A stretch of 5,571 nt of DNA from Fidelibacterota bacterium (GCA_030620575.1 JAUXEL010000109.1:1-5571), one strand, 5' to 3'; positions 1-5,549 are shown, counted from the stretch's first letter. Notes: a model not told the origin generated them from the sequence alone. Numbers and translations are program-made.

Positions 1-122
1 ATCCCGGGCGTGAATAATTATAATTTGCTAACTGTTGTGATTTACGCTCATGCATATCATAATTTACGGAATTATTGACAATCAATCTGTAATGAACATC
101 ACAAATCGGGGCTTTATGAAAT

Positions 123-165
123 CTCCCCTTTGTTCCGGAGGAACTCCTTCGGAGGGGAGGTTTGG
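123..165. repeat. Intergenic hairpin repeat, copy 1 (inverted relative to copy 2)
   Basis: CTCCCC (123-128) pairs with GGGGAG (154-159). Inside, an 8-bp stem (134-141 with 146-153, one G-T wobble) closes an AACT loop, and TTTGT (129-133) is left as a one-sided bulge. Read on the minus strand this gives arm, hairpin, ACAAA, GGGGAG, the same order as the element at 3592-3633. It is followed by GGTTTGG, also found after copy 2. It is probably a dispersed REP/MITE-like repeat. No T-tract follows, so it is not an obvious terminator. Confidence 0.6.
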
Positions 166-181
166 AGTACTTACCTCTTTG

Positions 182-219
182 TCCAAGATAATTTAGGCAG
201 ACAGGGAAAATGTCTTGGA
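182..219. repeat. Inverted repeat upstream of hydE
   Basis: TCCAAGA (182-188) and TCTTGGA (213-219) are perfect 7-bp arms around 24 bases, and wobble pairs could lengthen the stem slightly. It lies about 90 bases before the hydE start. It could be an operator or a leader hairpin, but an arm this short can arise by chance. Confidence 0.3.
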
Positions 220-244
220 TTTAAAACTCCTGTTTATGTATTAT
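215..244 (+). promoter_or_regulatory. Possible hydE promoter (weak)
   Basis: TTGGAT (215-220) and TATTAT (239-244) are separated by 18 bases. The -10 matches the sigma70 consensus at 5 of 6 positions and the -35 at only 3 of 6. A start near 251 would give a leader of roughly 55 bases that carries the hydE ribosome binding site. A TTGACA at 75-80 has a better -35 but no acceptable -10 at the right distance. Confidence 0.25.
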
Positions 245-310
245 TGGGCGGTGACAATTGTTGCACTTAATACTTGGATCCGGAGCTTAGAAAAGGAGCT
301 GGTATCATGA
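236..310 (+). CDS. Possible small ORF overlapping the hydE start by ATGA
   Basis: ATG at 236 opens 24 codons ending in TGA at 308-310, so stop and hydE start share ATGA, a layout typical of translational coupling. The peptide begins MYYWAVTIVALNTWI and ends in a charged stretch (RSLEKEL), which could suit a tiny membrane-associated peptide. Against it: no Shine-Dalgarno sequence precedes 236, the codons include the hydE ribosome binding site, and the weak promoter at 215-244 would start transcription downstream of this ATG. I recognise no family. It may be chance. Confidence 0.15.
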   Translation: MYYWAVTIVALNTWIRSLEKELVS

Positions 311-1428
311 ACTACATATTTCCCAATCTTAAGGCTCATTCTCAAAATAGTGATGAATTGACAAGCTCTATTTATTCATTAATTGATAAATTGAAAAAAC
401 ATCATGCCTTGAGTAAAACAGAATTATGCTTTATTTTAGATAATATCAGTTTTAAAGAGATTCCGTATTTATATAAAGCATCATTTGTGGTCAAGGAAAA
501 ATATTACCAGAATCGTGTTTATTTACGCGGGATAATTGAGATATCCAATTATTGCAAACAGGGTTGTTTTTATTGCGGAATTAACAGTCAAAATCAAAAA
601 ATTGAACGGTATCGGCTTTCACAGTCAGAAATTGTAACTGCTTGTCAGACCGGATATGATCTTGGCTACCGTACCTTTGTTATTCAAGGTGGTGAAGATA
701 CGTATTATACTGACCGGTTACTGGTTGAGATCATCAAAGAGATCAAGATGAAATGCACGGACGCGGCAATTACCTTATCGCTGGGAGAAAGAAGTAAAGA
801 GTCATATCAAAAACTGTTCGATGCCGGCGCTGACCGGTATTTATTAAGACATGAAGCGGCATCGAGGCGACTTTATGAAACAATTCATCCTGATTATATG
901 TCTTATGACACCCGGCGCGAGTGTCTGTCCAACTTAAAGGAAATAGGGTATCAGGCCGGGGCCGGATTTATGGTTGGATTACCGACGCAGACGAACGATG
1001 ATCTAATTGAAGATCTATTATACGTAAAATCATTAGAACCTCATATGGTCGGGATCGGACCTTATCTTTGTCATGAAGACACCCCGCTGCGAGGAAGTAA
1101 GTCGGGAACCCTTCAGGAAACATTGGTGATGGTGTCCTTAACGAGATTGTTGCTTCCGAAGGTTTTACTGCCATCAACAACCGCTCTCGGTTCTTTAGAT
1201 CCAATGGGAAGAGAGATGGCCTTAGAGGCGGGAGCCAATGTTTTAATGCCAAATATCAGTCCTACTGAAAACCGAAAATTATATGAAATATATCCGGATA
1301 AAATATGTGTAAGCGATACAAGCGGTCAATGTCGCAATTGCATTGAGAATCGAATCATAGCGATGGGACACGTTGTTGATCTGTCGCGAGGCGATCATTT
1401 TGACATTGAAAACAAGTTAAAATTATAA
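307..1428 (+). CDS. hydE: [FeFe]-hydrogenase H-cluster radical SAM maturase HydE
   Basis: HydE is a cytosolic radical SAM enzyme that works with HydG and HydF to build the diiron subcluster of [FeFe]-hydrogenase. In current models it processes the Fe(CO)2(CN)-cysteine product of HydG on the way to the azadithiolate-bridged cluster. At 373 residues it is slightly longer than usual (about 350). C83, C87 and C90 form the CX3CX2C motif for the SAM-binding [4Fe-4S] cluster. Family stretches follow in order: QGGEDTYY, TLSLGERSKE, DRYLLRHEAA, GAGFMVGLPTQT, MVGIGPYLCHEDTPL, and ANVLMPNISP. C334, C342 and C345 reproduce the CX7CX2C accessory-cluster motif of Thermotoga HydE, which many homologues lack. 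The start is ATG 307, because AAAAGGAG (291-298) lies 8 bases upstream; the TTG at 274 has no such site and would add 11 unlikely residues. No hydF, hydG or hydrogenase gene is in the window. The protein resembles HydE far more than the related PylB. Confidence 0.96.
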   Translation: MNYIFPNLKAHSQNSDELTSSIYSLIDKLKKHHALSKTELCFILDNISFKEIPYLYKASFVVKEKYYQNRVYLRGIIEISNYCKQGCFYCGINSQNQKIERYRLSQSEIVTACQTGYDLGYRTFVIQGGEDTYYTDRLLVEIIKEIKMKCTDAAITLSLGERSKESYQKLFDAGADRYLLRHEAASRRLYETIHPDYMSYDTRRECLSNLKEIGYQAGAGFMVGLPTQTNDDLIEDLLYVKSLEPHMVGIGPYLCHEDTPLRGSKSGTLQETLVMVSLTRLLLPKVLLPSTTALGSLDPMGREMALEAGANVLMPNISPTENRKLYEIYPDKICVSDTSGQCRNCIENRIIAMGHVVDLSRGDHFDIENKLKL

Positions 1429-1507
1429 TATCCTAATTGATGGATTAATTTGGATGATGCTGTTTTAAATGCTCCAATAATAATTGGCAATGTTTGATAT
1501 TGGCGAC

Positions 1508-1563
1508 GTAAGGAACAGGCATCCGTCTTCGCCCGCTATGCCGGACACGTGCCTGTTCCCTAC
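1508..1563. repeat. Long inverted repeat between convergent genes; possible terminator
   Basis: GGAACAGGCA (1512-1521) and TGCCTGTTCC (1550-1559) are perfect 10-bp arms. After one A/C mismatch, GTA (1508-1510) also pairs with TAC (1561-1563), giving 14-position arms. Inside, TCCG (1522-1525) can pair with CGGA (1542-1545). The element begins 79 bases after the hydE stop and ends 86 bases before the stop of the opposing gene. A T-rich stretch (ATTATTTTT) follows shortly on the plus strand, so it may end hydE transcription. The GTA...TAC ends and the unpaired spacer also suit a dispersed palindromic repeat. Confidence 0.6.
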
Positions 1564-1618
1564 AATTGTATTATTTTTACAAATTTTGAATACAAAAAGA
1601 TCCCGAATTCTGGTTGTG

Positions 1619-1653
1619 CTACTTCTAACCTCTCACTACTTACTACTTATTAT
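1619..1653. repeat. Degenerate heptamer run at the 3' end of the propeller gene
   Basis: CTACTTC, TAACCTC, TCACTAC, TTACTAC and TTATTAT follow one another in steps of seven bases, reaching over the stop codon of the minus-strand gene (1650-1652). The units are poorly conserved, so this is a weak low-complexity repeat. The rest of 1429-1649 shows no gene; open frames across it have no ribosome binding site and no protein-like composition. Confidence 0.3.
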
Positions 1654-3230
1654 TTCACATATGCAATTTTTTGTAAATGGGTTTTATTTCCTGATCGTAA
1701 GTACACCATATATATTCCAGAGCTGATATTCACCGGCTGCCAGGTAAGGACATAATTTCCTGCGGTTTGAAATTCATTTTGCAGTGTCTTGACCGGCTCT
1801 CCCTTTATATTGTAGATTTGAAGTATTGTCTGTCCATCATCTATCAAATTATAGTTTAATGTTACTGCCGGATTGAAGGGATTGGGATATGCTGCCTGCA
1901 AACCAAAGGATCGTGGCAGTGTGCTGTCTTCATCAATAGCAGTTTCAGGTTCTTTAAAAATATATGCTACACCTGTGTTGCTACTCCCGGTATCTTCTCC
2001 TCCGGTTGCCCCTGCGATAGCATGATCACCGGATATGGAAACGGATATTCCGAAAAAATCATAAGCATTTGCATCCGGTGCGGTCAATTTTTCCTGTTCC
2101 GTCCATGTCCCGGAATTATTCCTAAAAATATATGCTGCACCCGCATAACTATCCCTGGTATCTTCCTGATACGCCCCTGCGATAGCATAATCGCCGGATA
2201 TAGAAACAGATATTCCGAAAAAATCTCCAGATTCCGCGTCCGATGCGGTCAACTTTGCCTGTTCTGTCCATGTCCCGGAATTATTCTTAAAAATATATGC
2301 CGCGCCCGCGTTGCCGCCCATAGTACTTTCACTATTCGCTCCTATGATAGCATAATCACCGGATATAGAAACAGATACTCCGAAAAAATCTCCAGATTCC
2401 GCGTCCGATGCAGTTAGCTTTGCCTGCTGTGTCCACGTTCCAGAATTATTCTTAAAAATATATGCCGCACCTGCGTCGCTACCCCCGGCATCTTCTTGAT
2501 ATGCCCCTATGATAGCATGATCACCGGACAGGGAAACGGATATTCCGAAAACGTCACTTTCATCCGCATCAGATGCGATCAATTTTGCCTGCTGTGTCCA
2601 CATTCCGGAATTATTCTTAAAAATATATGCCGCGCCAGCGTTACTACCCCCGGTATTTTCATAATATGCCCCTATGACAGCATAATCACCGGACAGGGAA
2701 ACAGATCCTCCGAAAACATCATTAGCCTCTGCATCGGATGCAGTTAATTTTGCATACTGCGTCCATGCCCCGGAATTATTTTTAAAAATATATGCCGCAC
2801 CTGCGTCGCTACCCCCGGTATCTTCACCATACGCTCCTACGATAGCATAATCATCGGATATGGAAACGGATATCCCAAACCAATCTTCAGGCTCTGTATC
2901 GGACGCTATCATTTTTTTTTGCTGTGTCCACGTTCCGGAATTATTCTTAAAAATATATGCCGCACCCGCGTAAAGACCCCCGGTACCTTCTTCATACGCT
3001 CCTGCGATAGCATAATCGCCGGATATGGAAACGGATATCCCGAATCGATCATCAGTCTCTGCGTCCGACGCGGTCAGTTTTTGTTCCTGAGTCCACAATA
3101 TTCCCGAGTGCTTGCCCAACAATCCCGGGTTAAAATATGCGTCTGTCACGTCGTTGCCAAACATATAATCAGAGACAAGCGTCATTCCTGCAATTAATAT
3201 AAATACGAGGACTACGTTGGTTTTTTTCAT
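1650..3230 (-). CDS. Secreted seven-bladed FG-GAP-like propeller protein with T9SS sorting domain
   Basis: This 526-residue protein is probably exported by the Sec pathway and then moved across the outer membrane by T9SS. It starts with a signal sequence (MKKTNVVLVFILIAGMTLV). From about residue 47 to 425 there are seven repeats of 55 residues, each of the pattern KLTASDAE-x-D-x-FG-x-SVSISGDYAI-x-GA ... AGAAYIFKNNSG-x-W. They match the FG-GAP type of beta-propeller blade, and seven make one closed ring. An acidic linker leads to a sorting domain at about 438-526 (YPNPFNP, LQIYNIKGEPV, SGIYMVYL). The start is ATG 3230, with GGAAAGGG (complement of 3237-3244) upstream; an ATG at 3263 would put an implausible basic tail before the signal sequence. 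The ligand is unknown. Such proteins are usually surface or extracellular binding or adhesion modules. No enzyme domain is visible, and no canonical DxDxDG calcium loop. The gene stands alone, convergent with hydE and divergent from the ABC genes. Confidence 0.88.
   Translation of the reverse strand: MKKTNVVLVFILIAGMTLVSDYMFGNDVTDAYFNPGLLGKHSGILWTQEQKLTASDAETDDRFGISVSISGDYAIAGAYEEGTGGLYAGAAYIFKNNSGTWTQQKKMIASDTEPEDWFGISVSISDDYAIVGAYGEDTGGSDAGAAYIFKNNSGAWTQYAKLTASDAEANDVFGGSVSLSGDYAVIGAYYENTGGSNAGAAYIFKNNSGMWTQQAKLIASDADESDVFGISVSLSGDHAIIGAYQEDAGGSDAGAAYIFKNNSGTWTQQAKLTASDAESGDFFGVSVSISGDYAIIGANSESTMGGNAGAAYIFKNNSGTWTEQAKLTASDAESGDFFGISVSISGDYAIAGAYQEDTRDSYAGAAYIFRNNSGTWTEQEKLTAPDANAYDFFGISVSISGDHAIAGATGGEDTGSSNTGVAYIFKEPETAIDEDSTLPRSFGLQAAYPNPFNPAVTLNYNLIDDGQTILQIYNIKGEPVKTLQNEFQTAGNYVLTWQPVNISSGIYMVYLRSGNKTHLQKIAYVK
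1956..3092 (-). repeat. Seven tandem 165-bp coding repeats (propeller blades)
   Basis: A block with the core TTAAAAATATATGC recurs every 165 bases on the plus strand (near 2116, 2281, 2446, 2611, 2776 and 2941, with a diverged copy near 1953). Each period encodes one 55-residue blade; the last blade (near 1956-2102) has one additional residue before its final strand. Blades 5 and 6 share an identical 33-base block (2214-2246 and 2379-2411), which points to recent duplication or gene conversion. Several open frames on the plus strand here only reflect this repetition. Confidence 0.9.
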
Positions 3231-3354
3231 CTTAAACCCTTTCCTTTTTAGTGGAACTAACAAAAACTAATCACAAATTTCAGGCAAATCAAGCATAATG
3301 TTATTTATTCTATTTATTTGCAAGTAGTTAGAGCGGTAATTATAGCTGATCGCT

Positions 3355-3418
3355 GTTTGGGAGTTTAGGGGTTTGGGGGTTTAGGAGTTTAAGGGTTTAA
3401 GGGTTTAAGGGTTTAGGC
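3355..3418. repeat. Octamer tandem array, eight units of GTTTRRGN
   Basis: Eight consecutive 8-bp units run without a gap: GTTTGGGA, GTTTAGGG, GTTTGGGG, GTTTAGGA, three of GTTTAAGG, and GTTTAGGC. GTTT and the G at position 7 are invariant; positions 5, 6 and 8 vary. It lies between the divergent propeller and ABC genes, far from the latter's start. A shorter array with the same terminal unit is at 5516-5547. The flanks (3264-3354 and 3419-3480) are AT-rich and show no gene; a TATAAT on the minus strand (3339-3344) could be a -10 for the propeller gene but lacks a -35. Confidence 0.85.
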
Positions 3419-3500
3419 TCCGCAAATTTTAATTATCTCAAAAGAGCAACCAAATTCCATATAGACAAATAATTACGATATTTTCCTAACCACCCCCTAA

Positions 3501-3523
3501 CCCCCTCCTAAATTAGGAGGGGG
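3501..3523. repeat. Perfect palindromic hairpin
   Basis: CCCCCTCCTAA (3501-3511) and TTAGGAGGGGG (3513-3523) are perfect 11-bp arms around one central A. Upstream is the related C-rich stretch CCTAACCACCCCCTAA (3485-3500). In RNA it would fold with a small A/T loop. It has no T-tract and looks like a dispersed intergenic repeat. Confidence 0.7.
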
Positions 3524-3591
3524 GAAAGATACAAATATTTCCCGCATATACCGGTTTAATAAAGCGAAGATCAAAAGATGGGAAGAGGGCA

Positions 3592-3633
3592 ATTTCCCCT
3601 TCCCGAGGCTTCGGGGAGGGGACAAAGGGGAGG
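3592..3633. repeat. Intergenic hairpin repeat, copy 2
   Basis: CCCCTTCCCGA (3596-3606) pairs with TCGGGGAGGGG (3611-3621), 11 positions with one T-G wobble, around a GGCT loop. ACAAAGGGGAGG (3622-3633) follows, then TTTGGGA. The minus-strand reading of 123-159 has the same order (hairpin, ACAAA, GGGGAG), so the two are one family in opposite orientation. The hairpin sequence itself differs between them, as expected when structure rather than sequence is kept. Confidence 0.65.
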
Positions 3634-3685
3634 TTTGGGATGATTTTCCAAGGTGTTTGGTGTCTCTTTACCAGTCAAAACAAAG

Positions 3686-3734
3686 TTATTTGATATATAA
3701 ATAATGATTCCGTATATTTTATAATATCAAATAA
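3686..3734. promoter_or_regulatory. Perfect 11-bp inverted repeat over the ABC promoter (putative operator)
   Basis: TTATTTGATAT (3686-3696) is repeated in inverse as ATATCAAATAA (3724-3734), with 27 bases between. The left arm contains the proposed -35 and the right arm lies just past the proposed -10, around the likely transcription start. The left arm also sits in a tighter palindrome, TTATTT-N7-AAATAA (3686-3704). The right arm ends 15 bases before the ABC start codon. The position favours a repressor site on DNA rather than an RNA hairpin. No regulator gene is in the window. The region is AT-rich, which raises the chance of coincidence. Confidence 0.45.
3690..3718 (+). promoter_or_regulatory. 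Sigma70-like promoter of the ABC exporter operon
   Basis: TTGATA (3690-3695) and TATATT (3713-3718) are 17 bases apart, the optimal spacing, with 5 of 6 consensus matches at the -35 and 5 of 6 at the -10. A second -10-like TATAAT lies at 3720-3725. Transcription would begin near 3725, leaving about 25 untranslated bases with the ribosome binding site GAGGTGG. If the host is close to Bacteroidota, its promoter consensus could differ. Confidence 0.5.
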
Positions 3735-3749
3735 ATCAGAGGTGGCAAG

Positions 3750-4640
3750 ATGATAGAAGTACACCAATTGACACAGATCTATAAAAGTGGAAAAGGGATA
3801 TTTGACCTGAATTTTTCCATTAAAGAAGGTGAAGTGTTTGGTTATCTTGGTCCTAATGGTGCCGGGAGAACCACTACGATCAGGAATATTATGGGTTTTG
3901 CCAATGCAAATACGGGCAAGGTTACCATTCAGGGACTGGATTGCCGGAAAGATGCGGCTGAACTACAGAAAATCATCGGTTATTTACCCGGTGAGATCGC
4001 TTTCTTTGATAATATGAAGGGATTGGAATTCCTGAAATTCGTCGGAGATATGCATAACATTACGAACAATCTTCTCCGTGATCAACTGATCGAACAGTTT
4101 GAACTCGATGCTTCCGGCAGTATCCGAAAAATGTCCAAGGGAATGAAGCAGAAACTTGGGATCATCGCGGCATTTATGTGCGATCCCGAGGTCTATATTC
4201 TTGATGAACCGACCGGTGGTCTGGATCCCTTTATGCAAAATGTATTCATGGAGCTGATCGAAACGGAAAAAGCGCGCGGTAAGACCATCATGATGTCCTC
4301 CCATATCTTTGAAGAAGTACAGCGGAGCTGTGACCGGGCCGGGATCATTCGCGAGGGACGCTTGGTAGCCATTGAGGATATCAAATCCCTGAATGCGATG
4401 AAAAGCAGGGAATTCATTATCACACTGAAAACAAAAACCGATGCAGACAAGTTGTTGAAATCCGGGTTGGAAACTGAAAAACAGAGCGAAAAAAAAGTGC
4501 TGGTCCGTGTCGGCAAGAATTTCGATACCTTTATCCGGACCCTGTCCGCTTTCAAGGTAACGAACCTGGACGTCCGTCAGCGCTCACTGGAAGATATTTT
4601 TATGAATTACTACGGAAGAGAAGGTGACAACAATGAATAA
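3750..4640 (+). CDS. ABC transporter ATP-binding protein, exporter type, with Walker A Lys replaced by Arg
   Basis: This 296-residue cytoplasmic ATPase should power the permease encoded next, in an ABC-2-type exporter of the BcrA/DrrA kind; the substrate is unknown. The nucleotide-binding domain fills about residues 1-215. Walker A reads GPNGAGRTT (34-42), with R40 (AGA, 3867-3869) where a lysine is almost universal. The Q-loop region reads YLPGE with G81 at the usual glutamine, which I recall as common in this subfamily. The signature is SKGMKQK (129-135), Walker B is VYILDEPTGGLDP (148-160) with E153 catalytic, and the switch histidine is H185. The C-terminal part ends in SLEDIFMNYYGRE, typical of such exporters. 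AGAGGTGG (3738-3745) sets the start. The last 8 bases overlap the permease gene, which suggests translational coupling. Apart from R40 the protein looks intact. Codon use appears GC-richer than hydE. Confidence 0.93.
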   Translation: MIEVHQLTQIYKSGKGIFDLNFSIKEGEVFGYLGPNGAGRTTTIRNIMGFANANTGKVTIQGLDCRKDAAELQKIIGYLPGEIAFFDNMKGLEFLKFVGDMHNITNNLLRDQLIEQFELDASGSIRKMSKGMKQKLGIIAAFMCDPEVYILDEPTGGLDPFMQNVFMELIETEKARGKTIMMSSHIFEEVQRSCDRAGIIREGRLVAIEDIKSLNAMKSREFIITLKTKTDADKLLKSGLETEKQSEKKVLVRVGKNFDTFIRTLSAFKVTNLDVRQRSLEDIFMNYYGREGDNNE

Positions 4641-5433
4641 AACACTCTTTTTCGCATCATTAAAGGCTAATTGGAAACTCCTGGTGATCGCGTTTTTCGT
4701 TTTGCTGATGTACCAAAGCATTATCATCTCCATGTATAACCCGGAAAACGTCGAAGCTATGGCCACTATGATCAAAGCATTGCCTGAAGCCATGAGCGCT
4801 GCTTTCGGATATGATATGATCGCGACCGATCTCTCCGGTCATCTCGGTGCATACTTGTATGGGTTCCTTTTTCTTGTTTTCCCGCTAATCTATCTGGTTC
4901 CCGCAGCCAACAATATGATCGCACGTCATGTAGACAAAGGTTCCATGGTATACATGCTTGCCACGCCGAATACCCGGACGACTATTTCTGTCACCCAAGC
5001 CGTGTTCCTTGTGAGCTCAATCGCTATACTGTTATTTTCCGTGGTCTTTACGGGTGTTCTTTTATGTGAGGTCATGTTCCCGGGCAAGCTGGTATATGGC
5101 GATTATCTGCTCCTGAACCTGGTCACAATCGCTGTTCATTTGGTTCTGTGCGCGATCGGTTTTCTTGCATCCTGCACATTCAGCGAATCGCGGCGCTCGA
5201 TCGCGGTCGGAGTCGGGGTTCCTGTCGCCTTTCTTCTGTTAAAAATGATGTCCGGTACAAGTGAACAACTTGAGGCTATGAAGTACGCCTCCCTTTTTAC
5301 CGTGATCGATATACCGAAAATCTTTGCTAATACCGGATATGCAATGATATCTTCAGGTATTCTGATAATAGTTGCTTTTATTCTTTTTGTGACCGGAATT
5401 TATATTTTTAATCGTCGCAGTTTAACAATATGA
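4633..5433 (+). CDS. ABC-2-type exporter permease with six membrane helices
   Basis: This 266-residue integral membrane protein should form the channel of an exporter with the ATPase encoded just upstream. Hydrophobic segments lie near residues 15-34, 71-91, 120-146, 157-181, 188-206 and 237-259, the six-helix plan of ABC-2 permeases. The loop after the first helix carries IKALPEAMSAAFG and the loop before the third carries YMLATPNTRTTISVTQ, which resemble conserved parts of the ABC2_membrane_2-like family known from many Firmicutes. ATG 4633 is preferred: AAGGTG (4621-4626) is its ribosome binding site, whereas a GTG start at 4624 would lie inside that site. The gene begins 8 bases before the ATPase gene ends, so the two are almost certainly cotranscribed. 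The substrate cannot be read from sequence; antibiotic, peptide or lipid export are all possible. No further operon gene is seen before the window ends. Confidence 0.88.
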   Translation: MNKTLFFASLKANWKLLVIAFFVLLMYQSIIISMYNPENVEAMATMIKALPEAMSAAFGYDMIATDLSGHLGAYLYGFLFLVFPLIYLVPAANNMIARHVDKGSMVYMLATPNTRTTISVTQAVFLVSSIAILLFSVVFTGVLLCEVMFPGKLVYGDYLLLNLVTIAVHLVLCAIGFLASCTFSESRRSIAVGVGVPVAFLLLKMMSGTSEQLEAMKYASLFTVIDIPKIFANTGYAMISSGILIIVAFILFVTGIYIFNRRSLTI

Positions 5434-5465
5434 TCTGATCAGGGAACGGTTTGAATCTTTTCGAC

Positions 5466-5516
5466 CTCCCCATCCCCTCCAAAGGAGGGGCTACCGAAAG
5501 GTTCCCCCTTGGGGAG
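5466..5516. repeat. Intergenic hairpin repeat after the exporter operon
   Basis: CTCCCC (5466-5471) can pair with GGGGAG (5511-5516). Within it are a perfect 7-bp hairpin, CCCCTCC (5474-5480) with GGAGGGG (5484-5490) and an AAA loop, and a small CCCC-TT-GGGG palindrome (5505-5514). It begins 33 bases after the permease stop. It belongs to the same general class as the elements at 123-165 and 3592-3633 but lacks the ACAAA segment. It could help end transcription, although no T-tract follows. Confidence 0.55.
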
Positions 5517-5547
5517 TTTAGGGGTTTAAGAGTTTAAGGGTTTAGGC
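5516..5547. repeat. Octamer tandem array, four units
   Basis: GTTTAGGG, GTTTAAGA, GTTTAAGG and GTTTAGGC follow without a gap. The unit matches the array at 3355-3418, including the last unit GTTTAGGC followed by T. It directly abuts the hairpin repeat at 5466-5516, sharing its last G. Confidence 0.8.
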
Positions 5548-5549
5548 TT

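Noticed and set aside
74..86. ATTGACAATCAAT as an FNR/CRP-type site upstream of hydE
   Set aside because: The half-sites are only three bases apart, whereas FNR boxes need TTGAT-N4-ATCAA; the fit is poor. Nothing else in 1-117 could be supported.
274..306. TTG start at 274 giving hydE eleven more N-terminal residues
   Set aside because: AAAAGGAG at 291-298 is ideally placed for ATG 307 and would lie inside the extended frame.
1484..1755. Two overlapping plus-strand open frames after hydE
   Set aside because: They run across the inverted repeat and into the 3' end of the opposing gene, have no ribosome binding site, and look unlike a real protein.
1956..3092. Regularly spaced repeats that might suggest a CRISPR-like or other non-coding array
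   Set aside because: The 165-base period encodes uniform 55-residue FG-GAP-like blades in one open frame, so protein repetition explains it fully.
2022..3197. Several plus-strand open frames rich in Cys, Ile and Arg opposite the propeller gene
   Set aside because: They are antisense to a well-supported coding frame, lack ribosome binding sites, and repeat only because the sense gene repeats.
3231..3263. ATG at 3263 as the start of the propeller gene
   Set aside because: It would put a basic eleven-residue extension before a normal signal sequence, and the ribosome binding site lies just upstream of 3230.
3355..3418. Resemblance of the GTTTAGGG units to plant-type telomere repeats
   Set aside because: The strict period is 8, not 7, the units vary, and the array is internal to bacterial sequence; the likeness is coincidental.
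3984..4842. Minus-strand open frames opposite the ABC genes
   Set aside because: They are antisense to motif-rich coding sequence and show no initiation signals.
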